This document shows positions 37,703 through 48,631 of a stretch of 64,000 nt of DNA, in pieces. This DNA is from Bordetella ansorpii (lineage in GTDB: Bacteria; Pseudomonadota; Gammaproteobacteria; Burkholderiales; Burkholderiaceae_B): contig NZ_FKIF01000003.1 in NCBI RefSeq assembly GCF_900078705.1, forward strand, positions 248,001-312,000. The letters are read 5' to 3'. Under the pieces are notes generated by a model that was given only the letters and a program-made list of their open reading frames with translations, ran no database searches and was not told the origin of the DNA. Position 1 is the stretch's first letter, and every line of letters begins with the position of its first letter. A program made the translations under genes and the position numbers.

Positions 37703-38791
37703 TCAAAGCTGCGTATCCGCCAGCCAGCGGCGCCACTCGGGCGCCACTTCGCGGATCGCGCGGCGCGTATGGCCGTCGCGGCCCGTCACGCTTTCCGCAT
37801 GCCACAGCGCGGCGACGATGGCCTGTTCGCTGGCCTCGGCCGCCGCCTCGAACAGCGGATCGATGCGGGTCTCGTGCAGCATCGGCACCGTCGGCATGCC
37901 ACGCTCGGCCAGATGCGGCACCGTATAGGCCGTGCCGAAGGCCAGCGCGATGTCGCCGCTGCCGTGGCCGAACACCGAGCCGGTACGGGCCAGGCCGGCG
38001 CCGGCGCGCAGCGACAGGCGGCGCAACTGGCGCGCGTCCAGCGGCGCGTCGGTGGCGATCAGCAGGATGATCGAGCCCTTCTCCGGTTCGGGCATGGCCG
38101 CGGGCGCGGCGGTCTGGCGGTCCATGCGCTCGGCCAGCAGGCGGCCGAATGGCCGGCCCGCCACGGTCAGGTTGGGCAGGCGGCCATAGTTGGACAACAC
38201 CAGCGCCCCCACCGTATAGCGCTGGCCCGGATGCACCTCGGCCACGCGCGAGGCCGAGCCGATGCCGCCCTTCATCGAGAAACTGGACATGCCGCGGCCG
38301 GCGCCCACGGCGCCCTGCGCGAATTCGGCCGACGCGGCGGCCAGCGCCTGGCGGTAATGCGCTTCGGTAACGGCCAGCGCCTGGATGTCGTTCAGGTAGC
38401 CGTCGTTGCACTCGAACACCAGCGGGTTCACCGTGGGCAGGCCGCGGCCGATCTCGGGGTTGGCGGCCACGGCGTGGCGGATCTGCGCATTGGCGACCGT
38501 GCCCACGCCGAAGGTATTGGTCAGGGCGATGTCGGTTTCCAGCACGCCCAGCTCGGCCACCTGGACCAGGCCGGTGGTCTTGCCGAAACCGTTCAGGATG
38601 GTCGCGGCGGCCGGCACCTTGTCGCGGTAGGGATCGCCCGCGTGCGGACGCACCACGGTCACGCCGGTCTGCAGCGCGCCGTCGGCCAGGGTGTAGTGGC
38701 CGACAGTCACGCCCGGCACGTCGCTGATCGCATCGCGCGGGCCGGAAGGCCGCACGCCGATGCGCGGCTGGGTTAGGGAAGCGTCCTGCAT
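37703..38791 (-). CDS. P1 family peptidase (DmpA/BapA-type aminopeptidase)
   Basis: 362 residues of the DmpA family: N-terminal-nucleophile enzymes that self-cleave and act on D-amino acid esters, beta-peptides or L-amino acid amides. The precursor shows the N-terminal DVPGVTVGHYTL motif, AGRGMSSFSMKGGIGSASR and LVLSNYGRLPNL. The self-cleavage point fits KG-SIILLIATDAPLDARQ, making Ser near residue 242 the nucleophile. Its start is separated from the permease gene by 118 bp containing a terminator-like hairpin. Confidence 0.93.
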   Translation of the reverse strand: MQDASLTQPRIGVRPSGPRDAISDVPGVTVGHYTLADGALQTGVTVVRPHAGDPYRDKVPAAATILNGFGKTTGLVQVAELGVLETDIALTNTFGVGTVANAQIRHAVAANPEIGRGLPTVNPLVFECNDGYLNDIQALAVTEAHYRQALAAASAEFAQGAVGAGRGMSSFSMKGGIGSASRVAEVHPGQRYTVGALVLSNYGRLPNLTVAGRPFGRLLAERMDRQTAAPAAMPEPEKGSIILLIATDAPLDARQLRRLSLRAGAGLARTGSVFGHGSGDIALAFGTAYTVPHLAERGMPTVPMLHETRIDPLFEAAAEASEQAIVAALWHAESVTGRDGHTRRAIREVAPEWRRWLADTQL

Positions 38792-38821
38792 GAATCACCC
38801 GGGCGTTGCCGCACGGTCTCC

Positions 38822-38855
38822 GGAAAAAGAAAGGCCGGCCCCGCCGGGGCCGGCC
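38822..38855 (-). terminator. Intrinsic terminator between the gsiD-like and dmpA-like genes
   Basis: GGCCGGCCCC (38833-38842) pairs with GGGGCCGGCC (38846-38855) over a 3-nt loop. On the minus strand it is followed by TTTCTTTTTCC. It would separate the transport genes from the three downstream peptidase genes, unless read-through occurs. Confidence 0.65.
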
Positions 38856-38909
38856 GGCAGCATGATGGCCGCGGGACGGCGTGCGCCACGAGGGCGCCGC
38901 GCAGCCCGG

Positions 38910-39842
38910 TCACTTGCGGTCGATCTTGGGATCCAGCGCGTCGCGCAGGCCGTCGCCCAGCAGGTTGAAGGCCAGCACGGTCAGGAAGATCGCCAGCGCG
39001 GGGAAGATCGCGATGTGGGGCGACAGCACCATGTCGGCGCGGGCTTCGTTCAGCATGGCGCCCCATTCCGGCGTGGGCGGTTGCGCGCCCATGCCCAGGA
39101 ACGACAGGCTGGCCGCCGTGATGATCGAGGTGCCGATACGCATGGTGCCGTACACGACGATGGGCGAGATGGTGCCCGGCAGGATGTGGCGCATGATGAT
39201 GGTCCAGTCGGACGCGCCCACGCTGCGCACGGCCTCCACGTAGGTCATCTGCTTGATGGCCAGCGTGTTGCCGCGCACCAGGCGCGCGAAGGCCGGCACG
39301 CTGAACACGGCCACGGCCACGATCACGTTGACCATGCTCGACCCCAGGATGGCGACCACGCCGATGGCCAGCAGCATGCCCGGGAAGGCCAGCAGCACGT
39401 CGGAGATGCGCATCGTGATGCGCTCCCACCAGCCTTCGTAGTAGCCGGCCATCAGGCCCATCAGCGTGCCCACGACCGCGCCCATGGCCACCGACAGGAA
39501 GCCGGCGGCCAGCGAGATGCGGGCGCCCATCAGCACGCGGCTGAAGATGTCGCGGCCCAGCGAATCCACGCCGAACCAGTGCGTCCATGACGGCGTGGCG
39601 TTCAGGGCGTCGTAGTCGAAGAAGTTCTCGGGGTCGAACGGCACCAGCCAGGGCGCGAAGACCGCGGCCACGACCAGCAGCAGCACGAACAGGCCGGCGC
39701 CCAGCGCCAGCTTCTGCTTGCGGAACTTGCGCCAGAACTCGGTGGCCGGGGTACGCACCGCGGCCTGGGCGGCCACGGCGGGGGCCGCGCCGGGAGCGGC
39801 GGCGGCGTCGGTGGTGGCCGAGGCGGTTTCGATATTGCTCAT
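38910..39842 (-). CDS. gsiD: Peptide ABC transporter permease (GsiD/DppC type)
   Basis: 310-residue inner-membrane permease with an N-terminal Ala-rich tail, a first membrane segment ([20 protein letters not shown]) and the periplasmic motif [20 protein letters not shown]. The coupling (EAA) loop is [23 protein letters not shown]. Starts 8 bp after gsiC. The glutathione-importer symbol is used by similarity of the whole locus to iaaA-gsiABCD; the actual substrate could be other short peptides. Confidence 0.88.
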   Translation of the reverse strand: MSNIETASATTDAAAAPGAAPAVAAQAAVRTPATEFWRKFRKQKLALGAGLFVLLLVVAAVFAPWLVPFDPENFFDYDALNATPSWTHWFGVDSLGRDIFSRVLMGARISLAAGFLSVAMGAVVGTLMGLMAGYYEGWWERITMRISDVLLAFPGMLLAIGVVAILGSSMVNVIVAVAVFSVPAFARLVRGNTLAIKQMTYVEAVRSVGASDWTIIMRHILPGTISPIVVYGTMRIGTSIITAASLSFLGMGAQPPTPEWGAMLNEARADMVLSPHIAIFPALAIFLTVLAFNLLGDGLRDALDPKIDRK

Positions 39843-39850
39843 GCCCGCCC

Positions 39851-40771
39851 TCACTTGTAGCGAATGCTGGGATTGATGACGCCGTACATCACGTCGACAA
39901 TCAGGTTGATCAGGATGAATTCCAGCGAGAACAGCAGCACCAGGCCCTGGATCACCGGATAGTCGCGCTGGGTGACGGCGTCGACCAGCAGACGGCCCAG
40001 GCCGGGCCAGTTGAACACGGTCTCGACCACGATGGAGCCGCCCAGCAGGAAGCCGAACTGCAGGCCCATCATGGTGACCACCGGGATCAGCGCGTTGCGC
40101 AGCGTGTGCTTGGTCACCACCACGCGCTCGGACAGGCCCTTGGCGCGCGCGGTGCGCACGAAGTCTTCCTGGATGACCTCGACGAACGAGGCGCGCGTGA
40201 AGCGGGCCATGACCGCGGCCACGGCCGCGCCCAGCGTGATGGACGGCAGGATGTAGTGCTGCCAGGTCGAGGCGCCGACGGTGGGCAGCCAGCCCAGCTC
40301 GACCGAGAACACCTGCATCAACACCATGCCCAGCGCGAACGCCGGGAACGAGATGCCGGACACCGCCAACGTCATGCCCAGGCGGTCGGGCCACTTGTTG
40401 CGCCACACGGCGGACACGATGCCGATGATCATGCCGAAGGCCACGGACCAGGCCATGGCGGCCAGCGTGAGCCACAGGGTGGGCATGAAGCGGTCGGCGA
40501 TTTCGGTGGCGACCGGGCGCTTGCTGCGCAGCGACACGCCGAGATCGCCCTGCAGCATGTGGCTGAAGTAGCGCACGAACTGCTGCGGCAGGGGCAGGTC
40601 CAGGCCGAGCTCCTGGCGGACCAGCTCGACGGTGGTCTGGTCGGCGTCCTGGCCGGCGGCCAGGCGGGCGGGATCGCCCGGCAGCATGTGCACGAAAAGG
40701 AACACGACCACGGCCACCAGCAGCAGCGTGGGGATCATGCCCAGTAGACGTTTGACGATGTAGGTGAACAT
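39851..40771 (-). CDS. gsiC: Peptide ABC transporter permease (GsiC/DppB type)
   Basis: 306-residue permease. It begins [20 protein letters not shown], has the conserved [13 protein letters not shown] after the first segment, and the coupling loop [23 protein letters not shown] 40771 is preceded by AGGA; an in-frame start 17 codons upstream falls in the hairpin leader. It is 106 bp downstream of the binding-protein gene, with a tandem repeat and a strong stem-loop in between. Confidence 0.88.
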   Translation of the reverse strand: MFTYIVKRLLGMIPTLLLVAVVVFLFVHMLPGDPARLAAGQDADQTTVELVRQELGLDLPLPQQFVRYFSHMLQGDLGVSLRSKRPVATEIADRFMPTLWLTLAAMAWSVAFGMIIGIVSAVWRNKWPDRLGMTLAVSGISFPAFALGMVLMQVFSVELGWLPTVGASTWQHYILPSITLGAAVAAVMARFTRASFVEVIQEDFVRTARAKGLSERVVVTKHTLRNALIPVVTMMGLQFGFLLGGSIVVETVFNWPGLGRLLVDAVTQRDYPVIQGLVLLFSLEFILINLIVDVMYGVINPSIRYK

Positions 40772-40785
40772 TGAGAATTCCTGCG

Positions 40786-40817
40786 GCGTCGGCCGGGGCA
40801 ACAGCCCCGGCCGACGC
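40786..40817 (-). promoter_or_regulatory. Strong stem-loop between gsiB and gsiC
   Basis: The 14-nt arms at 40786-40799 and 40804-40817 pair perfectly over an AACA loop. There is no U-tract after it on the minus strand; the gsiC ribosome site follows at once. Such stems after binding-protein genes commonly block 3' decay and keep the binding protein in excess. Confidence 0.6.
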
Positions 40818-40830
40818 GGCATAACGCGAA

Positions 40831-40885
40831 TTTACAGCTCGCGGGTTTACGGCTCGCGGTTTTTACTGCTCGCGGGTTTACTGCT
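40831..40885. repeat. Tandem 15-nt repeats at the 3' end of gsiB
   Basis: Unit TTTAC-N-GCTCGCGG-K occurs at 40831-40845, 40846-40860 and 40861-40876 (one extra T), followed by a partial unit at 40877-40885. The partial unit contains the gsiB stop codon (40878-40880), so the repeat seems to have grown out of the gene's 3' end. Confidence 0.75.
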
Positions 40886-42431
40886 TCAGGTCGATGTCGC
40901 CGAACCAGAACGAGGTGTCGGGTTCGACGTAGATGCCAGTCAGGTTCTTGGAACGCGCGTACAGGTTGTTCTGCGTCACCAGGAAGGCCCAAGGGGCGTC
41001 GTTCCAGATCGTCTTCTGCGCGTCGTCGTACAGCTTGGTCTTGGCGGCGCGGTCGGTCGTGGCCAGCGCGTTGGCGATGTTCTCGTCGACCTGCTTGTTC
41101 GAGTAGTACGACACGTTGTTCAGCACCGGCGGGAAGGCGGCGGTGGTCAGCAGCGGACGCAGGCCCCAATCGGCCTCGCCGGTCGACGACGACCAGCCCG
41201 CGTAGTACATGCGGACCTTGGCGTCTTCAGGCTTCTGCACCTGCTGCACGCGCTGCACGCGCTGGCCGGATTCCAGCACTTCGACCGACACCTTGATGCC
41301 GACCTGGGCCAGTTGCTGCTGCAGGAACTGGACGACCTTCACCGACGTACCGTCGTTGTAGGCGGACCACAGCGTGCTCTCGAAACCGTTGGGGTAGCCG
41401 GCTTCGGCCAGCAATTCCTTGGCCTTCTTGACGTCGTAGGGCCACTGGCCGATCTTGGTGGCGAAGTCCACACCCTGCGGCACCACGCCGTCCACCGGGG
41501 TGGCATAGCCGGCGAAGGCGACCTTGGCCAGCGCCTGCTTGTTGATGGCGTAGTTGACGGCCTGGCGGACCTTGACGTTGTCGAACGGCTTCTGCTGCAC
41601 GTTCATCGACAGGTAGCGCGCCATGATCGAGTTCTTGTGGTCGACCAGTTCGATCTTGTCGTTCTTGGCCAGCACCGAGGCTTGCTCGAACGGCACCGGG
41701 AAGGCGAACTGGGCTTCGCCCGTCTGCACGACGGCGGCGCGCGTGTTGTTGTCGGTGACGGTGCGGAACGTCAGGGTATCGATCTTCGGGTAACCCTTCT
41801 TCCAGTAGCCGTCGAACTTCTTGACCTTCAGGTACTCGGCGGGCTTCCACTCGACGAATTCGAAGGGGCCGGTGCCCACGGGGTGGAAACCGATTTCCTT
41901 GCCCCACTTCTTCAGAGCGGTGGGGGAGATCATCATGGCGGCCGGGTGGGCCAGCGCGTTGATGAAGGCCGAGAACGGCTTCTTCAGGGTGATCTTGACG
42001 GTGTAGGGATCGATGACGTCGATCTGCTTGATCACGCTGAACTGGATGTAGCGCGACAGGCGGTTGTCCGGATTGGCGGGACGGTCGAAGTTGATCTTGA
42101 CGGCTTCGGCGTTGAAGTCGGTGCCGTCCTGGAACTTGACGCCCTGGCGCAGCTTGAAGGTGTACTCCAGGCCGTCTTCGGAGACGCTGTAGTCGGTGGC
42201 CAGGACCTTCTGGATCTTCAGGTCCTTGTCGAACTCGAACAGGCCTTCGTAGTAGGCCTTGCCGGCCGCCTGGTTCAGGGTGCTGTTGGTGTTGTAGGGA
42301 TCAAGCGTTTCCAGCGCGATGGCGACCGCGAGGGTCACATCCTTGGCGGCCATCGCCATGGGCGAGGCCAGCACGCCAAAGGCGAGCGCGGCAGCGGCCA
42401 TGATCTTGGTGGGGCGCGATACGAATTTCAT
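40878..42431 (-). CDS. gsiB: Peptide-binding protein of the ABC transporter (GsiB type, SBP family 5)
   Basis: 517-residue periplasmic binding protein with signal peptide (MKFVSRPTKIMAAAALAFGV... cleaved near AMAA). Family-5 signature: ATDYSVSEDGLEYTFKLRQG, then VKFQDGTDFNAEAVKINFDR. The late MYYAGWSSSTGEADWGLRPL segment is typical of glutathione-binding GsiB proteins. A small low-complexity stretch (GQRVQRVQQVQKPED) precedes it. 56 bp downstream of the ATPase gene. Binding of glutathione is a family expectation, not shown. Confidence 0.9.
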   Translation of the reverse strand: MKFVSRPTKIMAAAALAFGVLASPMAMAAKDVTLAVAIALETLDPYNTNSTLNQAAGKAYYEGLFEFDKDLKIQKVLATDYSVSEDGLEYTFKLRQGVKFQDGTDFNAEAVKINFDRPANPDNRLSRYIQFSVIKQIDVIDPYTVKITLKKPFSAFINALAHPAAMMISPTALKKWGKEIGFHPVGTGPFEFVEWKPAEYLKVKKFDGYWKKGYPKIDTLTFRTVTDNNTRAAVVQTGEAQFAFPVPFEQASVLAKNDKIELVDHKNSIMARYLSMNVQQKPFDNVKVRQAVNYAINKQALAKVAFAGYATPVDGVVPQGVDFATKIGQWPYDVKKAKELLAEAGYPNGFESTLWSAYNDGTSVKVVQFLQQQLAQVGIKVSVEVLESGQRVQRVQQVQKPEDAKVRMYYAGWSSSTGEADWGLRPLLTTAAFPPVLNNVSYYSNKQVDENIANALATTDRAAKTKLYDDAQKTIWNDAPWAFLVTQNNLYARSKNLTGIYVEPDTSFWFGDIDLKQ

Positions 42432-42487
42432 GTAAGGCTCCTGTCTTGCGGACGGGTCGATGTGGTGGATGAGGACTGCAAGAAAAA

Positions 42488-44362
<1,875 letters not shown>

Positions 44363-44404
44363 CTTGATTGTTCCTATCTTGCAGACTACGTAAATCGGCG
44401 GCGG

Positions 44405-45385
44405 TCATCGGTAGATGGACGCCACGGGAGGCTCGCCCACGCGGGCGTAGCCACGGTACATGCCTTCGGTATTGAACGGCAGGGTGACGTTGCCCTGCGC
44501 GTCGACGGCGATCAGCCCGCCCTTGCCGCCGATGGCCGGCAGCTTGTCCTCGACGACGCGGCGCGCGGCCTCCACCAGCGGCGTGCCGGCGTATTCCATC
44601 TGCGCCGCCACGTCGTACGCGGCGACCATGCGGATGAACATCTCGCCGGTGCCCGTGGTGGAGACCGCGCAGGTGCGGTTGCTGGCATAGCAGCCGGCGC
44701 CGATCAGCGGCGCGTCGCCCACGCGGCCGACCTGCTTGTTGGTGATGCCGCCCGTGGACGTGGCCGCGGCCAGGTTGCCCTGCGCGTCCACCGCCACGGC
44801 GCCCACCGTGCCGAGCTTCTTGTCGGCATCCAGCGGCTCGGCCGGCGCGGGTTGGCTGTTCGCCACCAGGGCCTGGCCATCGTGGTCCAGCACGGCCGCC
44901 CCGGGCGTCTCGCGCTGCACGCGCAGCAGTTGCTCGCGGCGGGCGTCGGTGGAGAAGTACGAAGGGTCGACGATATCCAGCCCGTGCTCGCGCGCAAAGG
45001 CTTCGGCGCCCTCGCCCACGAAGAACACGTGCTTGCTTTCTTCCATGACCTTGCGCGCGGCCAGCACCGGGTTGCGCACGCAATCCACGCCCGCGATGGC
45101 GCCCGAGCGCAACGTGGCGCCGTCCATGATGGAGGCGTCCAGCTCGTGCGTGGCGGCGCTGGTGAACACGGCGCCGTGGCCGGCATTGAACAGCGGGCAG
45201 TCTTCCAGCAGGCGCACGGCCTCGGTGACGGCGTCCAGGGCGCTGCCGCCCGCGGCCAGCACGGCCTGGCCAGCGGCCAGGATGCCGTCCAGCGCGGACA
45301 GGTATTCCTGTTCTTTTTCGGGAGTCATCGCCGCGCGCGACATCGCGCCGGCGCCGCCATGAATGGCGATCACAGGTTGAATCAT
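44405..45385 (-). CDS. iaaA: Isoaspartyl peptidase/L-asparaginase
   Basis: Ntn-hydrolase cleaving beta-aspartyl dipeptides and L-asparagine; it matures by self-cleavage. 326 residues. It begins MIQPVIAIHGGAGAM (family HGGAG motif), has FNAGHGAVFT, and the mature beta-subunit nucleophile is the Thr in KLGTVGAVAVD near residue 192, followed by TSTGGITNKQVGRVGDAPLI. ATG 45385 overlaps the regulator stop by 4 nt (ATGA). E. coli also has iaaA directly before gsiABCD, which supports both calls. Confidence 0.95.
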   Translation of the reverse strand: MIQPVIAIHGGAGAMSRAAMTPEKEQEYLSALDGILAAGQAVLAAGGSALDAVTEAVRLLEDCPLFNAGHGAVFTSAATHELDASIMDGATLRSGAIAGVDCVRNPVLAARKVMEESKHVFFVGEGAEAFAREHGLDIVDPSYFSTDARREQLLRVQRETPGAAVLDHDGQALVANSQPAPAEPLDADKKLGTVGAVAVDAQGNLAAATSTGGITNKQVGRVGDAPLIGAGCYASNRTCAVSTTGTGEMFIRMVAAYDVAAQMEYAGTPLVEAARRVVEDKLPAIGGKGGLIAVDAQGNVTLPFNTEGMYRGYARVGEPPVASIYR

Positions 45386-46269
45386 CGTTTTCCTACACCA
45401 TGGATGAGCCACGGCATGACGGACTCGGTCACGCCTGCTGCCGCGGCGACGGAATTCTTGGCGCGATAGGCCACCGCGGCCGACAGGGCCTCGATGAGGC
45501 CCAGCGCCGCGCCTTCGGAATTGGGACTGAGCTGGCGGGCGCTGTGCGCGTACAGGGCGACGGAAGCGGTGGGCGCCAGCGGCGACGTGGGTTTGTCGGT
45601 CAAGGCCAGAACCGGTACGCCGCCCTGCTTCGCGGCATTGGCCAGCGTGACCGTATCGGACAGGTAGCGCGGAAAGGCGATGGCGATGACCAGGTCTTCT
45701 TTGGTCATGCGCGACATGCGGCGCGCGGCGTGCGACACCCCGCCCGCGCTGGCCAGCGACTCGACCATGTTCAGGTGCATGCACAGCGCGCGGTGCAGCA
45801 TGCCGGCCAGGAAACCGCTGGCGCCGAAGCCGATCACGAACACGCGCTGGGCCGCCAGGATCGCGTCCACCGCGCGCTCACAGGCATCGGCATCCAGCGA
45901 CTGCAGCGTGCGCTGCGCGTTGGCGATGTCCTCCTGCAGCGAGGCGGCGAAGATCTGCGCGGCGCTGGCCGAGCGGCCCAGTTCGGTGCGCATCTTCTCC
46001 AGGGGCTCCAGCGCCGCCTCGAAGCCGCGCGCCAGCTCGGCGCGGAACTGCGGATAGCCCGGCAGGCCCAGCGCGCGGGCGAAACGGTTGGCGCTGGCCA
46101 CCGACACGCCCGCGGCGGCCGCGAACTCGTCGATGGTCATGGTGGCCGCCCGGAACTGATGCGCCAGGACGTACTCGGCCATGGCGTGCTGGGCCGGACT
46201 GAATTCCGGTTGCGCGCTGGCGATACGGTCGGCGATCGAGGGAGCGGCCTTGCTCTTGGGGGGAGACAC
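45382..46269 (-). CDS. MurR/RpiR-family transcriptional regulator
   Basis: 295 residues: N-terminal RpiR helix-turn-helix (SPAQHAMAEYVLAHQFRAAT, then FAAAAGVSVASANRFARALG) and a C-terminal SIS sugar-phosphate-binding-type domain (RVFVIGFGASGFLAGMLHRA). First gene of the peptide locus, translationally coupled to iaaA. The SIS fold normally binds phosphosugars, so a cell-wall-derived signal is possible but not shown. A TGTAAA/TTTACA palindrome lies about 42 bp upstream. Confidence 0.92.
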   Translation of the reverse strand: MSPPKSKAAPSIADRIASAQPEFSPAQHAMAEYVLAHQFRAATMTIDEFAAAAGVSVASANRFARALGLPGYPQFRAELARGFEAALEPLEKMRTELGRSASAAQIFAASLQEDIANAQRTLQSLDADACERAVDAILAAQRVFVIGFGASGFLAGMLHRALCMHLNMVESLASAGGVSHAARRMSRMTKEDLVIAIAFPRYLSDTVTLANAAKQGGVPVLALTDKPTSPLAPTASVALYAHSARQLSPNSEGAALGLIEALSAAVAYRAKNSVAAAAGVTESVMPWLIHGVGKR

Positions 46270-46310
46270 GGGGAGTCGGGCGGAGCGCGGAAGAAGCTAG
46301 CGGAGGTTCA

Positions 46311-46326
46311 TGTAAATCTGTTTACA
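46311..46326. promoter_or_regulatory. Perfect palindrome upstream of the RpiR gene (candidate operator)
   Basis: TGTAAA-TCTG-TTTACA lies 42-57 bp before the RpiR start, in the only AT-rich stretch of that region (46305-46360). A second, weaker match (TTGTAGTAAAG) follows. RpiR-family sites such as that of HexR have TGTA...TACA ends. Confidence 0.55.
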
Positions 46327-46483
46327 CACACATTGTAGTAAAGAAAATAAATTTTCAGACCAAGGGTATTCCCGAGGAATCTGTCACGGGACAGTCATGA
46401 ATCTTGGGCCCTCCGCCTCGCGTGCCTGGCCCGCGGCGCGCGTGCGGTACCCTGTCCCCCGTCCCTCACCCTGGAGACCGCCC

Positions 46484-46948
46484 TTGCCCACCTGGACCTG
46501 CAAGCCCCATGCCGAGCTGACCACCACCGAGCTGTACGCGCTGCTGCGCCTGCGCAGCGAAGTGTTCGTGGTCGAACAGCAGTGCCTCTTTCTCGATCTG
46601 GACGGCCAGGACCTGGCGGGTGACACCTGGCACCTGATGGGCTGGGAAGACGGGCGGCTGGTGGCCGGCGCTCGGCTGCTCGATCCGGCCAGCCATGACG
46701 GCGATGCCGTCATCGGACGCGTCGTCACCGCGTTGGACGCGCGCGGCATTGGCCTGGGACATGAATTGATGCGCCAGGCGCTGCGCGAATCGAACCGCTT
46801 ATGGCCGGACTCGCCCATTTATCTCGGCGCGCAGCAGCGGCTACAGGCGTTTTATGCGGCGCATGGCTTTACACCGGTAACGGCAATCTATATGGAAGAC
46901 GGCATTGCGCATATCGGCATGCGGCGCCCGGAAACCCGCAATTCCTGA
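46484..46948 (+). CDS. GNAT family acetyltransferase (ElaA-like)
   Basis: About 154 residues from TTG 46484, which has GGAG (46473-46476) 7 nt upstream; an ATG at 46397 lacks a ribosome site and adds a Pro/Arg-rich tail. ElaA-type landmarks: ELYALLRLRSEVFVVEQQC, then YxxxDGQDL-like LDLDGQDLAGDTWHLMGW, IGRVVTALDARGIGLGHELM (acetyl-CoA binding) and YLGAQQRLQAFYAAHGFTPV. Substrate unknown. It stands alone, divergent from the RpiR gene. Confidence 0.88.
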   Translation: MPTWTCKPHAELTTTELYALLRLRSEVFVVEQQCLFLDLDGQDLAGDTWHLMGWEDGRLVAGARLLDPASHDGDAVIGRVVTALDARGIGLGHELMRQALRESNRLWPDSPIYLGAQQRLQAFYAAHGFTPVTAIYMEDGIAHIGMRRPETRNS

Positions 46949-47158
46949 TCCCCATGCCAGGATTTTTGTTATGAGAAAACGCTGCCCGCCGTTTCATGTC
47001 AAAATAATTCAGCACGTGTCTTTAAGATTACTTCCATTACTTTTCATGACACGAGAAGGGGGGCCATCCATGGCGCATCATCGGCACGGATAATCCACAT
47101 AATGCCGATCGCCGTTTGCCGGGAGGCTGCCCCCTCTCGGGCTTAACGAGATGAAGGC

Positions 47159-48391
47159 ATGAACAAGAAGCTCGCAGTTTCCGCATTGTTCCCGTTGTTT
47201 CTGGCCGCATGCGGTGGTGGCGGCGATGGCGATTCCTCCAATGGCGACACCGAAGCGCCGGCCACCCCGCCTGCGGCCGTCACCGACCCCGTCACCCAGG
47301 GCTCGCTGAACACGGCCTCGCAGCTCGGCCTGGCGCTGCTCCCCGGCAACGAGGGAAGCGTCCGCGTCTATGACGTGACCGCCGACATCGGCGACACGTG
47401 GCGCCTGACCTTGGACTTGGCCACCGGCGCCTACTCCGTGAAAGTGTTGTACACGGCATACGGCCTGACCGATGCCAGCGGCACCTTCACCGTGGCCGCC
47501 AATGGCGACTTCACCACCGTCACCGGCCCGTCCACCACACTGTTGCTGGATGAACGCACCCGCACGCTGTCAGGCAGCATGTCGCTCGGTGGGCGCGCCG
47601 CCACCGTGTCCGGCACGCGCTACGCCCTTCCTGCGGACGTCTCGGTCCTGGCGGGCAACTACGTCTTCGCCGTGGCCGCGCATGGCATGACGGTGCTGGC
47701 CAACGGCGGCTCCAGTATTTATGGAATGCAAGCGACCCTACCCGGCACCCTGATGCTGCGCGGCAACGGCACGGGCGTCGCCTGCGCGCTCGCCATCGTG
47801 AATTCCGCCGGTAAATGCAGCGTGCCCGGCTCGCAATCCTACGACGGAATCACGGTGCAGTTCGCCACCGACCCCTCCAACGGCCAACTGACCCTGCTGG
47901 GCACCATTCCTCCCGCCACGCCTACCTCCGCGGCGACCCCGATCAACCTAGGCCTGGTGCGTGTCCAGGCCGGCGATCGCGGGCAGGTGCTGGTCCTCGA
48001 CCTGCCGCCCGGCAACGGCCTGTTCAACAACAGCGGCATGGTGTCCGGCGTCACCTATGCCATCAAACAGCAGAAGCTGAGCGGCACCGAATCCGACGGC
48101 ACCTGGACCTGCTCGCGCGAAGGCGCCTTCGATGGCACGCTGGTCGTCAATGGCGGCAAGGGCAGCTATACCAACCGGACCAATGTCCTGAGCACCTACG
48201 CGTTCACCTACAACACATTCCAGGAAGACGACTTCAAGCTGACCGTCGACGGCCTGGCGATCGGACTGGACGAGAAGAGTGCTGGCCGAGGCCTGCTCAT
48301 GCTGCCCATGACCAACAGCTTGACGCTGGTGACGAAAATCGACGGCTCGGCGGGTTTGCCCAGCTCGCTCTGCCAACGCGTGAACGGATAA
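47159..48391 (+). CDS. Lipoprotein of unknown function (first of a tandem pair)
   Basis: Not a family I recognise. 410 residues with a lipoprotein signal (MNKKLAVSALFPLFLAAC, lipobox LAAC, Cys18) followed by a Gly/Asp/Ser-rich linker. The body is beta-rich: VRVYDVTADIGDTWRLTLDL, YGLTDASGTFTVAANGDF and LLLDERTRTLSGSMSLGGR. These blocks match the next lipoprotein closely, so the two are paralogues. Two conserved cysteine pairs late in the protein suggest disulfides. The upstream 210 bp is AT-rich and non-coding. Confidence 0.85.
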   Translation: MNKKLAVSALFPLFLAACGGGGDGDSSNGDTEAPATPPAAVTDPVTQGSLNTASQLGLALLPGNEGSVRVYDVTADIGDTWRLTLDLATGAYSVKVLYTAYGLTDASGTFTVAANGDFTTVTGPSTTLLLDERTRTLSGSMSLGGRAATVSGTRYALPADVSVLAGNYVFAVAAHGMTVLANGGSSIYGMQATLPGTLMLRGNGTGVACALAIVNSAGKCSVPGSQSYDGITVQFATDPSNGQLTLLGTIPPATPTSAATPINLGLVRVQAGDRGQVLVLDLPPGNGLFNNSGMVSGVTYAIKQQKLSGTESDGTWTCSREGAFDGTLVVNGGKGSYTNRTNVLSTYAFTYNTFQEDDFKLTVDGLAIGLDEKSAGRGLLMLPMTNSLTLVTKIDGSAGLPSSLCQRVNG

Positions 48392-48420
48392 GGCCAATAC
48401 CGCCTGCTCGATCGGAAGAC

Positions 48421-48438
48421 GGCGGGCCTCGGCCCGCC
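48421..48438 (+). terminator. Hairpin between the two lipoprotein genes
   Basis: GGCGGGC (48421-48427) and GCCCGCC (48432-48438) form a 7-bp stem with a 4-nt loop, 30 bp after the first lipoprotein gene. No T-run. The remaining ~190 bp to the next start is AT-rich and probably holds its promoter. Confidence 0.45.
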
Positions 48439-48631
48439 GTACTGGAAGCCCCTCATACAGCCCCCGAGCCGCGGCGCAGAGACACATTTCTGCCATTTGT
48501 GTCGCGACAACATGTTTTGACAAAAAATAAATGCCTTGAGTCTTGCCGCCATGGAGTTGCCTGAGCAGAATCCCATGCGCGAGTGACGTAAACGCCCCTT
48601 TGACGCTGTATACAAACATGACAAGGCAATA

